Shown here one piece after another: positions 51,545 through 60,234 of a stretch of 64,000 nt of DNA (position 1 is the stretch's first letter; each line of letters opens with the position of its first letter). The notes beneath the pieces were generated by a model that saw only the letters and a list, made by a program, of their open reading frames with translations, was not told the DNA's origin and searched no databases. The position numbers were made by a program, and so were the translations under genes. This stretch comes from Candidatus Thermochlorobacteriaceae bacterium (lineage in GTDB: Bacteria > Bacteroidota > Chlorobiia > Chlorobiales > Thermochlorobacteraceae): assembly GCA_029263855.1 (NCBI GenBank), contig JAJUFC010000004.1:62001-126000 (forward strand). Reading direction: 5' to 3'.

Positions 51545-53131
51545 ATGCTATCAGCACTCAACGACGGTGGCGTGCGTTCCAAAACGCTTCTGGCGCGACT
51601 TGCCGAGCAACCGAAATCTCCCGCCATAATCGGCGTTGCCGAAGTGCTCTGCGAGCAAGGGCATTACAGCGAAGCGATAACGCGCCTGCGTAGCGTTGCG
51701 GAGTTTTACAGCGACGTCTATCGTTTCAACCTCGTTTTAGCGCGCGCCTGCCGCAACACAGGCGAGGTGGAACTTGCAAAAGAACATTATGAGAAAGCCT
51801 GCCAGATTGCGCCGCAAAATGAAGTCGCCATTAGAGAATTGATTGCTTTGACGGCGTTTCCGCATGCCGTTCCACCTCCTTCGCCGCGCCCCAACGAGCG
51901 TGCAATCGATCGAGAAACGATGCCTGCTCGTGTGCCGCAAAAGACAGAGCCTCAAGTTGCTGAACCAGAAACGCCGAGCGTATTCAAACTCGATAGAGAA
52001 AAACTCTCAAAAGTATTGGGTGGTGTGGTTGGTAGTATAGAGAAAAGCGATGCCACGCCAACTGAAGTTCAAAGCACTCCTTCAAGCCAATCCAGCGATG
52101 CATCTCCTGTGGTAGAAGCGTTTCGTAAAGCGGATGATCTTTTAGAACAAGAGCCCGACATTGACGCACTCGCTCGTGAAATGATGGGCGGTAATGCCTT
52201 TTTGCCCCAAGAGCCATCTAAGACTTCTAAAAGTGATGTAACGAATACGTCTGACGAAGTGTCATCGGAAAGTGCGCCGCCGCAACAACCGAAAATCGTC
52301 GCGCCTCGCCAACCAAGCATAGAGAGCGAAGCAGATATTGACGCGATTGCGCGACAGATGTTAGGAATCGGCTATTCCGATGAGCCGATGGAATCGACTT
52401 CAACTCGAGATTCTTCGGTAGTTGAATCTAAACCCCTCACGCCGGCACTGTCATCAACGCCCTCTGCACCAACGCCGATTCCACTTGATGAGAACGGTAA
52501 TCCCATTATTAAAATCGACCGCAACAAACTCGCCCAAGCCTTGTCGGGCATCTACAACGCCAAAGGCATTACGCCAACCACATCGCGAAGCGACGAAGGT
52601 GAGGACGACGAGATGCCATTTCCGACATCGTCTCAATCCAGCTCAGGTCGCGTCCCTGAACTGCCGCCGCTGACTTCGCCCATAGAATCCGCGTCTCAAA
52701 GCGGGCGCGCGCTTTCTTTCGAAGAAGAAATCATGGCAATGCAAATGCAAGGCGGCGACATTGATGCGTTTATCTCCAACAGAGATACAGCGCACCGCGA
52801 CCAAGCGCTTGACTCAGAGCCACCTACCACGCCGCCTTCGTTGAGCAATGAATACGACATTGATGCCCTCGCCCGCGAAATCATGAACGCGCAGTTGCCG
52901 AAAGTAGAAGAAACCAACGACCCCACGCCAATCGCTGAACAGCGACAACCCTTTTCCGACGACGACATCAAAACGCCGACCCGCCAACTCGCCAAAATTT
53001 TTCAGTCACAGGGTGCTTACGCCAAAGCCATTAAGGTCTACGAGATGCTCGCCGCAAGAGAACCTGAAAACGCTTCGCTTTATGACATTCTCATTAGTGA
53101 GCTGCGCGAGAAAGTGAACACCCCAAGATGA
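51545..53131 (+). CDS. TPR-capped adaptor-like protein with repeated short motifs
   Basis: 528 residues, no signal peptide. TPR-like helices lie at about 35-100 (YSEAITRLRSVAEFYSDVYRFNLVLARA) and a last one at about 478-525 (RQLAKIFQSQGAYAKAIKVYEMLA). Between them is a long, low-complexity, Pro/Ser/Thr/Glu-rich region likely to be disordered. In it two kinds of short motif recur. Motif A, DIDA(L/I)AR(E/Q)(M/I)(M/L), occurs at residues 205, 264 and 438, with a weaker relative at 405. Motif B, K(L/I)DR.KL...L.G, occurs at 148 and 323. Repeated helical motifs in a disordered linker suggest docking of several copies of one partner. Partner and role are unknown. Confidence 0.75.
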   Translation: MLSALNDGGVRSKTLLARLAEQPKSPAIIGVAEVLCEQGHYSEAITRLRSVAEFYSDVYRFNLVLARACRNTGEVELAKEHYEKACQIAPQNEVAIRELIALTAFPHAVPPPSPRPNERAIDRETMPARVPQKTEPQVAEPETPSVFKLDREKLSKVLGGVVGSIEKSDATPTEVQSTPSSQSSDASPVVEAFRKADDLLEQEPDIDALAREMMGGNAFLPQEPSKTSKSDVTNTSDEVSSESAPPQQPKIVAPRQPSIESEADIDAIARQMLGIGYSDEPMESTSTRDSSVVESKPLTPALSSTPSAPTPIPLDENGNPIIKIDRNKLAQALSGIYNAKGITPTTSRSDEGEDDEMPFPTSSQSSSGRVPELPPLTSPIESASQSGRALSFEEEIMAMQMQGGDIDAFISNRDTAHRDQALDSEPPTTPPSLSNEYDIDALAREIMNAQLPKVEETNDPTPIAEQRQPFSDDDIKTPTRQLAKIFQSQGAYAKAIKVYEMLAAREPENASLYDILISELREKVNTPR

Positions 53132-53308
53132 AGTTGATTCGCCTCCCTTTCACAAAAAATTACATCTCTTTTTAATGTGCGCTGAAACACAGAGCGCGGG
53201 TTTGTCGTTATGACTTGCCTATTACTAACCTGTTATTTCCAATAAGTCGCTATCAATCCAAACCATCTGAGTCCGGTTTGAAAAAACTGTTAACGCTTTC
53301 TTTCATCA

Positions 53309-54745
53309 ATGGCTAAACACATAACGCTTTTCGGGCTTTGTGCACTTCTTTTGTGTGCGTCGCCTGCACCAGCACAATCAACACAGCCTACTGCTCCTAC
53401 CGATACACTCACGCTTGAACGATGTATTCAACTTGCCATAGAAAATTCTTTTGCTGTCCTGCGAGCGCAAAACACGCTCGACCTCACAGGTACTTCACTC
53501 GTTCAAGCATATGGACAATTTCTGCCTGACCTTCGCGTCAATGTCGGGCTTACACCACTGACGGTTAGTAACAGTTTGCAGGGTCAGTTGAACCCCTTTG
53601 ATAGCACGCTCTTTTTCAACCTGCGTGGTTCAGAAGGGAAAAGCGCGAACTACAACATCAGTTCCTCGCTTAACCTCTTTAATGGATTCTCTGATGTAGC
53701 TGGTTTGCGCAGAGCGATGAAGCAAAAAGATGCAGATACCTATTCGCTCACGCGAGCCAAGCAAGACATTGCGTTCAATGTGGCTCAAAGTTATTTGCAA
53801 GTGCTTTTGAACGAAGAACTCTTGCGTATCGCACAGGAAAATTTGAAGTCCTCGCAAGAGCGATTGCGACAGTTCAAAGAGCAGACGCGCGTCGGTTCGC
53901 GTGCTATCGCGGATTTGTATCAACAAGAAGCACAGGCGGCAAACGATGAACTGACCGTAATACAGCGCGAAAACACTTTGCGCAACAGCAAAATTTTATT
54001 GCTCCGACAAATACGCGCTGACCTTGAGAAAGAATATGCGTTTGCACTTCCACCAAACGATACCGTCATTTTGAGTGCTGAATTTCAAAACAATGCAAAA
54101 CTTATTCAATCTGCGCTCGCAACACGCGCCGACCTCAAAGCCCGCGAAAAGACGGTTGAAGCGACACTATGGGCAGTTCGCGCTTCCGAGGGCAACTATC
54201 TGCCAACGTTGAGTTTGAATTTTAACTATGGCGCAAATGCTTTTACGCAAGACCGTCTGACCATTGATGGGCAAGTTCGCCCGCCCGCCGTTCTGCCCGA
54301 TTTCTCTCGACAACTGCGCGACCAAACGAGTTACAACATCTCGCTCAATTTGAACTGGAACATCTTTGACCGATTCTCGCGCGAACTGCAACTTCAACAA
54401 GCCAAAATCAACGAGAAAAACGCGCAACTGGCTTTTGAAGAGTTGAAACTTCAAGTCATCGGCGAAGTCAAGCAGTCGCTTGGTGATTACAACGCCGCTG
54501 TCTTGCAGTTGGAGGCGAGCGAGAAAGGATTGATTTCGGCGAAACAAGCCTACGAAACCGTCGCAAAGCGATATGAAGTCGGTTCGGCAAATTTTGTTGA
54601 ACTCATTACTCAGCAAGCGGCTCTCGTTCAAGCGCAATCAAATCGTGCACAAGCCTTGTTCAACTTTACTTTCCAAAAGAAAATTCTCGAATACTATCTC
54701 GGCACGATTGATTTGAGAAAATATGAAGTCGGCGCAGCACGCTGA
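53309..54745 (+). CDS. TolC-family outer-membrane efflux protein
   Basis: 478 residues with a signal peptide (about 1-24, ending PAQS). The TolC duplicated outer-membrane-factor pattern is visible: LERCIQLAIENSFAVLRAQNTLDL early, long coiled coils at about 140-240 and 355-450, and ATRADLKAREKTVEATLWAVRASEGNYLPTLSLNFNYG in the middle. It forms the outer-membrane tunnel of the tripartite pump encoded by the next genes, beginning 35 bases later. A 177-base stretch before it shows no clear promoter. Confidence 0.93.
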   Translation: MAKHITLFGLCALLLCASPAPAQSTQPTAPTDTLTLERCIQLAIENSFAVLRAQNTLDLTGTSLVQAYGQFLPDLRVNVGLTPLTVSNSLQGQLNPFDSTLFFNLRGSEGKSANYNISSSLNLFNGFSDVAGLRRAMKQKDADTYSLTRAKQDIAFNVAQSYLQVLLNEELLRIAQENLKSSQERLRQFKEQTRVGSRAIADLYQQEAQAANDELTVIQRENTLRNSKILLLRQIRADLEKEYAFALPPNDTVILSAEFQNNAKLIQSALATRADLKAREKTVEATLWAVRASEGNYLPTLSLNFNYGANAFTQDRLTIDGQVRPPAVLPDFSRQLRDQTSYNISLNLNWNIFDRFSRELQLQQAKINEKNAQLAFEELKLQVIGEVKQSLGDYNAAVLQLEASEKGLISAKQAYETVAKRYEVGSANFVELITQQAALVQAQSNRAQALFNFTFQKKILEYYLGTIDLRKYEVGAAR

Positions 54746-54780
54746 CGGATTCAAATAAAACTTTTAACAACTTAACTTCT

Positions 54781-56172
54781 ATGGCGATGTTGGCAGAAAC
54801 AGAGACAACCATTCAAACAAAAGCGTCAAAGATGACGACAGAATCCACCCTGAAACCTGGCGGCACGAAAAAACAACCGAAGCGCAAGTGGCTTTGGATA
54901 GGCATCGGCATCAGTATTCTTTTTCTGATTATCATTGGTGTGTTTAGCGGGAAGAAAACGCCGCCGACGTTTGTCAGCACTGAAAAAGCAACGGTGCGCA
55001 CGATCACGCAACTTGTTTCTGCAACGGGGAAAATTTATCCGCAGACGGAAGTGAAACTCGCGCCTGAAGTTTCAGGTGAAATCGTCGAGTTGCCGGTCAA
55101 AGACGGCGACGCGGTGAAAAAGGGGCAGTTGCTTTTTCGTATCAATCCCGAAGTAACGAAGGCGCAAGTCGAGCAAGCCGCCGCCTCGCTCTCGTCCGCC
55201 AAAGCCCAAAACCTGCAAGCCAAAGCGCAACTCTTGCTACGCGAAGATGAACTTCGACGCGCCAAAGAACTCTACAATCAAAAACTCATTTCGGAATCCG
55301 ATTACATTACAGCCACAACCAACGCCGAAGTCGCCAAAGCCACCTACGAAGCCTCGCTCTTTGATATTCAACGCTTGGAAAGCCAACTGCGCCAACAGCG
55401 CGAAAATCTTTCTCGCACGACGGTCTATTCGCCAATGAACGGCACGGTAACGCTCCTGAATTGCAAACTCGGCGAGCGCGTCGTCGGCACGAGCATGATG
55501 ACGGGAACAGAAGTGATGCGCGTTGCGGATTTGAGCGCGATGGAAGTACGCGTCGACGTCAATGAAAACGATATTGTTACCGTTAAAAAAGGCGATACTG
55601 CGCGCATTACCGTTGATGCGTATCCGAATCAAAAATTTACAGGGATTGTTTATGAAATCGCCAATACGGCAAAAACCACAGGCGCAGGCACACAAGAGCA
55701 AGTAACAAACTTCGAAGTCAAAATTCGCCTCCTCGACCATCAAGGGAAATTGCGTCCCGGCATGAGCGCAAATGCCGATATTGAAACCGAGACGGCAACT
55801 AATGTGCTGACCGTTCCCATTCAGAGTGTAACGGTTCGCAATATCGAAGAAGGATTAAGCGCGGAAGAAATTGCCGAAGAGCGCGAGAAGAAGGAAATGC
55901 AATCGGGGGATAACACCTCTTCCTCTGCGAAAAATCAAGCCCTTCAAGCACGAGCCGATAGAGAAAAACTCTCTCGCGTCGTCTTTGTCAAAGAAGGCGA
56001 TATTGTTCGCATGAAAAAAGTTGAAACAGGCATTGCCGATAACGCTTATATGCACATCAAATCAGGGTTGAAAGAGGGCGATGAAGTCGTGTCAGGTCCG
56101 TATCGCGCCATCAGCCGAGAATTGAGAGACAGCACAAAGGTATCGAGCGAATTTACAACGATGAAAAAATAA
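54781..56172 (+). CDS. MacA-type periplasmic adaptor
   Basis: 463 residues of the HlyD/MacA family. A short basic cytoplasmic end and one helix (about 38-56, [20 protein letters not shown]) anchor it. Then come the biotinyl-lipoyl halves ([25 protein letters not shown] and [21 protein letters not shown]) around a coiled-coil hairpin (about 115-205), followed by beta-barrel domains. It bridges TolC and the ABC permeases. The C-terminal region holds a charged insert near 355-390 ([13 protein letters not shown]). The ATPase gene begins 4 bases after its stop. Confidence 0.93.
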   Translation: MAMLAETETTIQTKASKMTTESTLKPGGTKKQPKRKWLWIGIGISILFLIIIGVFSGKKTPPTFVSTEKATVRTITQLVSATGKIYPQTEVKLAPEVSGEIVELPVKDGDAVKKGQLLFRINPEVTKAQVEQAAASLSSAKAQNLQAKAQLLLREDELRRAKELYNQKLISESDYITATTNAEVAKATYEASLFDIQRLESQLRQQRENLSRTTVYSPMNGTVTLLNCKLGERVVGTSMMTGTEVMRVADLSAMEVRVDVNENDIVTVKKGDTARITVDAYPNQKFTGIVYEIANTAKTTGAGTQEQVTNFEVKIRLLDHQGKLRPGMSANADIETETATNVLTVPIQSVTVRNIEEGLSAEEIAEEREKKEMQSGDNTSSSAKNQALQARADREKLSRVVFVKEGDIVRMKKVETGIADNAYMHIKSGLKEGDEVVSGPYRAISRELRDSTKVSSEFTTMKK

Positions 56173-56176
56173 GAGA

Positions 56177-56911
56177 ATGGAACAGCGAACGCTTAGACCA
56201 AAAGGCAACCTCGTCATTCAGATTGAAGGGGTAACCAAAGAATACAAAATGGGCGACGAAATCGTCCGCGCTTTGCGGGGCGTGGATTTGTCGATTTATC
56301 GAAACGAATATGTCGCAATTATGGGTCCCTCAGGAAGCGGCAAATCAACGATGATGAACTTGCTCGGCTGTTTGGATACGCCGACATCAGGCAAGTATGA
56401 GTTCAACGGCAAAGATGTTGCCACAATGGAAGACGACGAACTGGCTGAAATCCGAAATAAAGAAATCGGCTTTGTGTTTCAAACCTTTAACCTTCTGCCG
56501 CGCTCGAGTGCGTTACAGAATGTTGAACTCCCGCTTGTTTATGCAGGCATCTCAGGCGAAGAGCGGCGCGCCAAAGCCCTATCGGCACTACAAAGCGTGG
56601 GGCTTGGAGACCGCGTGCATCATAAGCCGAATGAACTTTCGGGCGGTCAGCGTCAGCGCGTCGCCATTGCGCGCGCCCTCGTCAATAATCCTTCCATCAT
56701 TCTTGCTGACGAGCCGACGGGCAACCTCGATACCAAAACCAGCATCGAGATTATGAACATCTTTGAAACGCTCTATGAGCAAGGCAATACGATTATCGTT
56801 GTTACCCACGAAGAAGACATCGCGCGACACGCCCGACGAATCGTGCGCTTGCGCGACGGGCTCATCGAGAGCGACCGACTGATTTCTGAAATGGAGTTCG
56901 CCAAGGCGTAA
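56177..56911 (+). CDS. MacB/LolD-type ABC ATPase
   Basis: 244 residues, the nucleotide-binding subunit: Walker [11 protein letters not shown]-loop FVFQTFNL, signature [15 protein letters not shown], Walker [10 protein letters not shown] followed by NLDTKT and the switch His in VVTHEE. This is the LolD/MacB group, which powers mechanotransmission pumps. In classical MacB the ATPase and permease are one chain; here they are separate genes and another gene lies between. Confidence 0.96.
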   Translation: MEQRTLRPKGNLVIQIEGVTKEYKMGDEIVRALRGVDLSIYRNEYVAIMGPSGSGKSTMMNLLGCLDTPTSGKYEFNGKDVATMEDDELAEIRNKEIGFVFQTFNLLPRSSALQNVELPLVYAGISGEERRAKALSALQSVGLGDRVHHKPNELSGGQRQRVAIARALVNNPSIILADEPTGNLDTKTSIEIMNIFETLYEQGNTIIVVTHEEDIARHARRIVRLRDGLIESDRLISEMEFAKA

Positions 56912-56925
56912 TCTCTCGCGAGCGA

Positions 56926-57717
56926 ATGAAAACCGACAAACTCGCATACCTTTGGCTTCAAGAAATTCCCGAAGGGTTTTTCAGCCTTATCGGTCGCAAC
57001 AAATCGGACGCGGCGCGCTACGCTTTCAAATCGGTTGAGTTGAAAGAAACGTCGTTTCGCATCGATGGGGTCTTCGTTCCCGAAACCGACGATTTGACTT
57101 ACTTCGTCGAGATTCAGTTTCAACGAGATAACGCTTTTTACGCTCGACTCTTCGCGCAAATTCTCATTTATTTGAAGCAATTTGGCGGATGCCGGTGGCG
57201 CGCCGTCGTCATTTATCCCGATAGAAGCGCCGAGCCGCAGAGCCTTGTCGGATATGAAGAATTGCTGGATACCCGTTTGGTTCAGCGGGTTTATTTGAAT
57301 GAACTTCCAAGTTTGGCGCAGTTGGACGCGGACGTCGGGATTTTCAAATTGGCGATTGAACCTGACCCCTTGGCGATGAAAGCCGCAAAAAGTTTGCTTG
57401 AACGTGCGCCAGAACGATTGAACTTTATTGAGCGCGTTCTCTTTTACAAATTCAAGAACCTAACCAGAAAGGAGATACTAAATATGCTCAGCATTAGAGA
57501 AGAGTTTGAAGAAGAATTAAAAAAGACCCGCGCCTATCAAGAAATTTTGGAAGAGGGCAGAGAGACAGGCATTCAAGAGGGCATTCAAGAGGGTATTCAA
57601 CAAGGCGAGAAAAAAGGCAAACTCGCGACTGTTCCGCTACTTCGCGAATTAGGATTGAGCGACGAGACGATTGCGGCGCGATTAGAATTGCCGATTGACG
57701 ACGTCAAAAAAGTTTAG
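56926..57717 (+). CDS. Rpn/DUF2887-like PD-(D/E)XK nuclease family protein
   Basis: 263 residues. A PD-(D/E)XK nuclease core lies in the first 130: FRIDGVFVPE supplies the Asp and YFVEIQFQ the E-x-Q. The remainder is helical, with a tail of 4-residue GI(Q)EG-type repeats (57568-57603 holds three 12-base units). Such proteins (DUF2887, Rpn/YhgA-like, DUF4351 group) are multicopy, often acting as recombination-promoting nucleases or mobile-DNA relics. Its position between the ATPase (14-base gap) and the permeases (8-base gap) of one transporter operon looks like an insertion in frame with the transcript. No terminal inverted repeats are visible. Nuclease activity is inferred, not proven. Confidence 0.78.
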   Translation: MKTDKLAYLWLQEIPEGFFSLIGRNKSDAARYAFKSVELKETSFRIDGVFVPETDDLTYFVEIQFQRDNAFYARLFAQILIYLKQFGGCRWRAVVIYPDRSAEPQSLVGYEELLDTRLVQRVYLNELPSLAQLDADVGIFKLAIEPDPLAMKAAKSLLERAPERLNFIERVLFYKFKNLTRKEILNMLSIREEFEEELKKTRAYQEILEEGRETGIQEGIQEGIQQGEKKGKLATVPLLRELGLSDETIAARLELPIDDVKKV

Positions 57718-57725
57718 ACCACGCC

Positions 57726-58973
57726 ATGCGTCGATTTTTCTACGAATTTATCGAGAGTTGTAACATTGCTTACGCGCAAATCACCGCAAACAAAGTGCGC
57801 TCTTTCTTAACCGCACTCGGCGTGATTATCGGCATTCTCGCTGTTACGCTTATGGGCACTGCCATCAATGGAATCGATAGAGGGTTCGAAAACAGCCTCT
57901 CGATGATTGGCTATGATGTGCTTTACGTTCAAAAATGGCCTTGGGCAGATAACAGCAACTCGTGGTGGATTTATCGCAATCGCCGTCCGATGAAAACTGA
58001 ATATGCCGACCAAATCAACCGCATCATCGACGATACGCCAAACTCTCAACTCATTACCGCCGTGCCGCAAGGGCTGTGGAGCTCGTCCGTCAAGCGCGGA
58101 GAGCGTCAAATTTCTTCCGCCTTTCTAATGGGCACGACCGATGAGTATCCGCTCGTCTCGACCGTTGATTTGAAAGATGGACGCTTCTTCAATGCGATTG
58201 AGTCCAAAGCCGCACGCAATGTGTGCGTCATTGGCTATGATGTTGCGGACGGCTTGTTCCCCAACGAAAATCCCATTGGCAAAACCTTGCAAGTCCGCAA
58301 TTTCCAATGCGTCGTCATCGGCGTGATTGCCAAACAAGGCAAGTTTCTCGGCTTGTTCAGTTTTGATTCCCAGGTCATCGTGCCGCTTGGCGTGTTCAAG
58401 AAATACATCGGCGACACGCAAAACGACCGCGTGGTGGTCAAGGTCAAAGACAAGAACAACATCGCCGAAGCCAAAGATGAACTCACGGGCATTATGCGTC
58501 GCGTGCGAGGGCTGAATCCCGAAGTGAAAGATGACTTTTCGCTCAACGAGCAACAAGCGTTCAAGAGCACCTTAGACCCCATCAAGAACGGAATAGCGCT
58601 GGCGGGGCTGTTCATTACAGGGCTTTCTCTTTTCGTCGGCGCAATAGGAATTATGAACATCACCTTCGTAAGCGTCAAAGAACGCACGAAAGAAATCGGC
58701 ACGCGCAAGGCGCTTGGCGCAAGGCGGCGCACGATTCTCATGCAGTTTCTTATTGAAGCCGTCGCTATTTGTTTGATTGGCGGAATCGCTGGCCTCTTGC
58801 TTGCTTTTGGACTGAGTTTGGCGATGCAAGCCGCAAATTTTCCTGCGGAGTTTTCGCTCTCGCTCGTGCTGGGCGCAATGATGGCGTCCATACTCACCGG
58901 TGTGATTTCAGGCTTTGCGCCCGCCTACTCGGCTTCAAAGTTAGACCCTGTCGTCGCATTGCGCTATGAATAA
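57726..58973 (+). CDS. MacB/FtsX-family ABC permease (first)
   Basis: 415 residues: an N-terminal helix (about 20-45), a large periplasmic MacB_PCD domain (about 50-250) and an FtsX-type three-helix end (about 285-410) with GAIGIMNITFVSVKERTKEIGTRKALGARR. That motif is typical of the family and contacts the ATPase. The C-terminal PAYSASKLDPVVALRYE is also typical. It presumably pairs with the second permease (58994) as a heterodimer with the ATPase at 56177. Confidence 0.93.
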   Translation: MRRFFYEFIESCNIAYAQITANKVRSFLTALGVIIGILAVTLMGTAINGIDRGFENSLSMIGYDVLYVQKWPWADNSNSWWIYRNRRPMKTEYADQINRIIDDTPNSQLITAVPQGLWSSSVKRGERQISSAFLMGTTDEYPLVSTVDLKDGRFFNAIESKAARNVCVIGYDVADGLFPNENPIGKTLQVRNFQCVVIGVIAKQGKFLGLFSFDSQVIVPLGVFKKYIGDTQNDRVVVKVKDKNNIAEAKDELTGIMRRVRGLNPEVKDDFSLNEQQAFKSTLDPIKNGIALAGLFITGLSLFVGAIGIMNITFVSVKERTKEIGTRKALGARRRTILMQFLIEAVAICLIGGIAGLLLAFGLSLAMQAANFPAEFSLSLVLGAMMASILTGVISGFAPAYSASKLDPVVALRYE

Positions 58974-58993
58974 CCTTTAACCCGTTTTCAACG

Positions 58994-60226
58994 ATGTTTT
59001 ACAAAGAAATCGCCACGATGGCATTCGCGTCGCTTCAAAGCAACAAGTTGCGTTCTGGACTCACGATGCTTGGCATCACCGTCGGCGTGTTCTCCATCAT
59101 CGGCGTGATGACCATTCTCGGCGCGCTCCAAACGACGATTGAAAAAGGGCTCTCCGAACTCGGCACGAACACGTTTCAAATTCAGAAGTATCCCGCGACG
59201 CTTTTCGGCGGCGGCATTGACTGGAACAAATACAACAATCGCCGCAACATCGACTACGACGATGCGCTGATGTTCAAACGCTTGATGGGCAACGACGCAA
59301 AAATCGGACTTGAACTTTGGACGGGCGCGAAACAAGCCGTCTATCAAGGCAAAAAGACAAATCCTAATCTCGGATTAGCTGGCGGAGACCCGAACTATAT
59401 TGCCAACAACGCCTATGTCATCGCATATGGCAGAAACATTAGCGATGAAGATGTGCTTTACGCGCGCAATGTCATCGTCATCGGCGACGGCATTCAAAAA
59501 ATGCTCTTCGAATCGGAAAATCCCGTTGGCAAAGAATTGAAATTTGACGGGAGAACTTACACCGTCATTGGCGTGCTGGAACTCAAAGGAAGCGCGTTTG
59601 GGCAAGGGCAAGACAACTTCGCTATTACGCCGATTACCCGATTTCTCACCAATTATGGTCGAATGAATCGAAGCATCAACATCACGGTTCAAGCGCCGTC
59701 GCAAGCGTTGTATCAAAGCGTGATGGACAAAGCCATCGGCGCGATGCGCATTGCGCGAAAATTGAAAGCGGAAGATTTGAACGACTTTGAAATCTACGCC
59801 AATGATTCGCTCGTCAAACAGTTCCAAGACTTCGCGGGCGTGATTCGCATTGGCGCATTCGTCATCAGTTTCATCGCGCTCATCACCGCAGGCATTGGTA
59901 TTATGAACATTATGCTCGTCAGCGTTACGGAGCGCACGAAGGAAATCGGCATTCGCAAATCCATCGGCGCGAAAAAAGCCAACATCTTGACGCAGTTTTT
60001 GATTGAAGCCACCGTGCTTTCGGTGTCGGGCGGCGTGCTTGGCATTTTGGTTGGCGTAGTGATTGGGAATTTGGTTGCCGCCTCAATGAGCGCGCCGTTT
60101 GTCTTCCCGTTTGATTGGGCGGCGATTGGATTGCTTGTGTGTTCGGCAATCGGCGTTGGCTTTGGTTTTTATCCTGCCTACAAAGCCGCCTCGTTAGACC
60201 CTATCGAAGCCTTACGGTTTGAATAA
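58994..60226 (+). CDS. MacB/FtsX-family ABC permease (second)
   Basis: 410 residues with the same plan as its neighbour: LRSGLTMLGITVGVFSIIGVMTI at the first helix, a periplasmic domain (about 50-265) and the FtsX end with GIGIMNIMLVSVTERTKEIGIRKSIGAKK and YPAYKAASLDPIEALRFE. The two permeases are clearly related but not identical, so they probably form a heterodimer. It ends 8 bases from the convergent stop of the beta-barrel gene. Confidence 0.93.
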   Translation: MFYKEIATMAFASLQSNKLRSGLTMLGITVGVFSIIGVMTILGALQTTIEKGLSELGTNTFQIQKYPATLFGGGIDWNKYNNRRNIDYDDALMFKRLMGNDAKIGLELWTGAKQAVYQGKKTNPNLGLAGGDPNYIANNAYVIAYGRNISDEDVLYARNVIVIGDGIQKMLFESENPVGKELKFDGRTYTVIGVLELKGSAFGQGQDNFAITPITRFLTNYGRMNRSINITVQAPSQALYQSVMDKAIGAMRIARKLKAEDLNDFEIYANDSLVKQFQDFAGVIRIGAFVISFIALITAGIGIMNIMLVSVTERTKEIGIRKSIGAKKANILTQFLIEATVLSVSGGVLGILVGVVIGNLVAASMSAPFVFPFDWAAIGLLVCSAIGVGFGFYPAYKAASLDPIEALRFE

Positions 60227-60234
60227 TCATCAAC

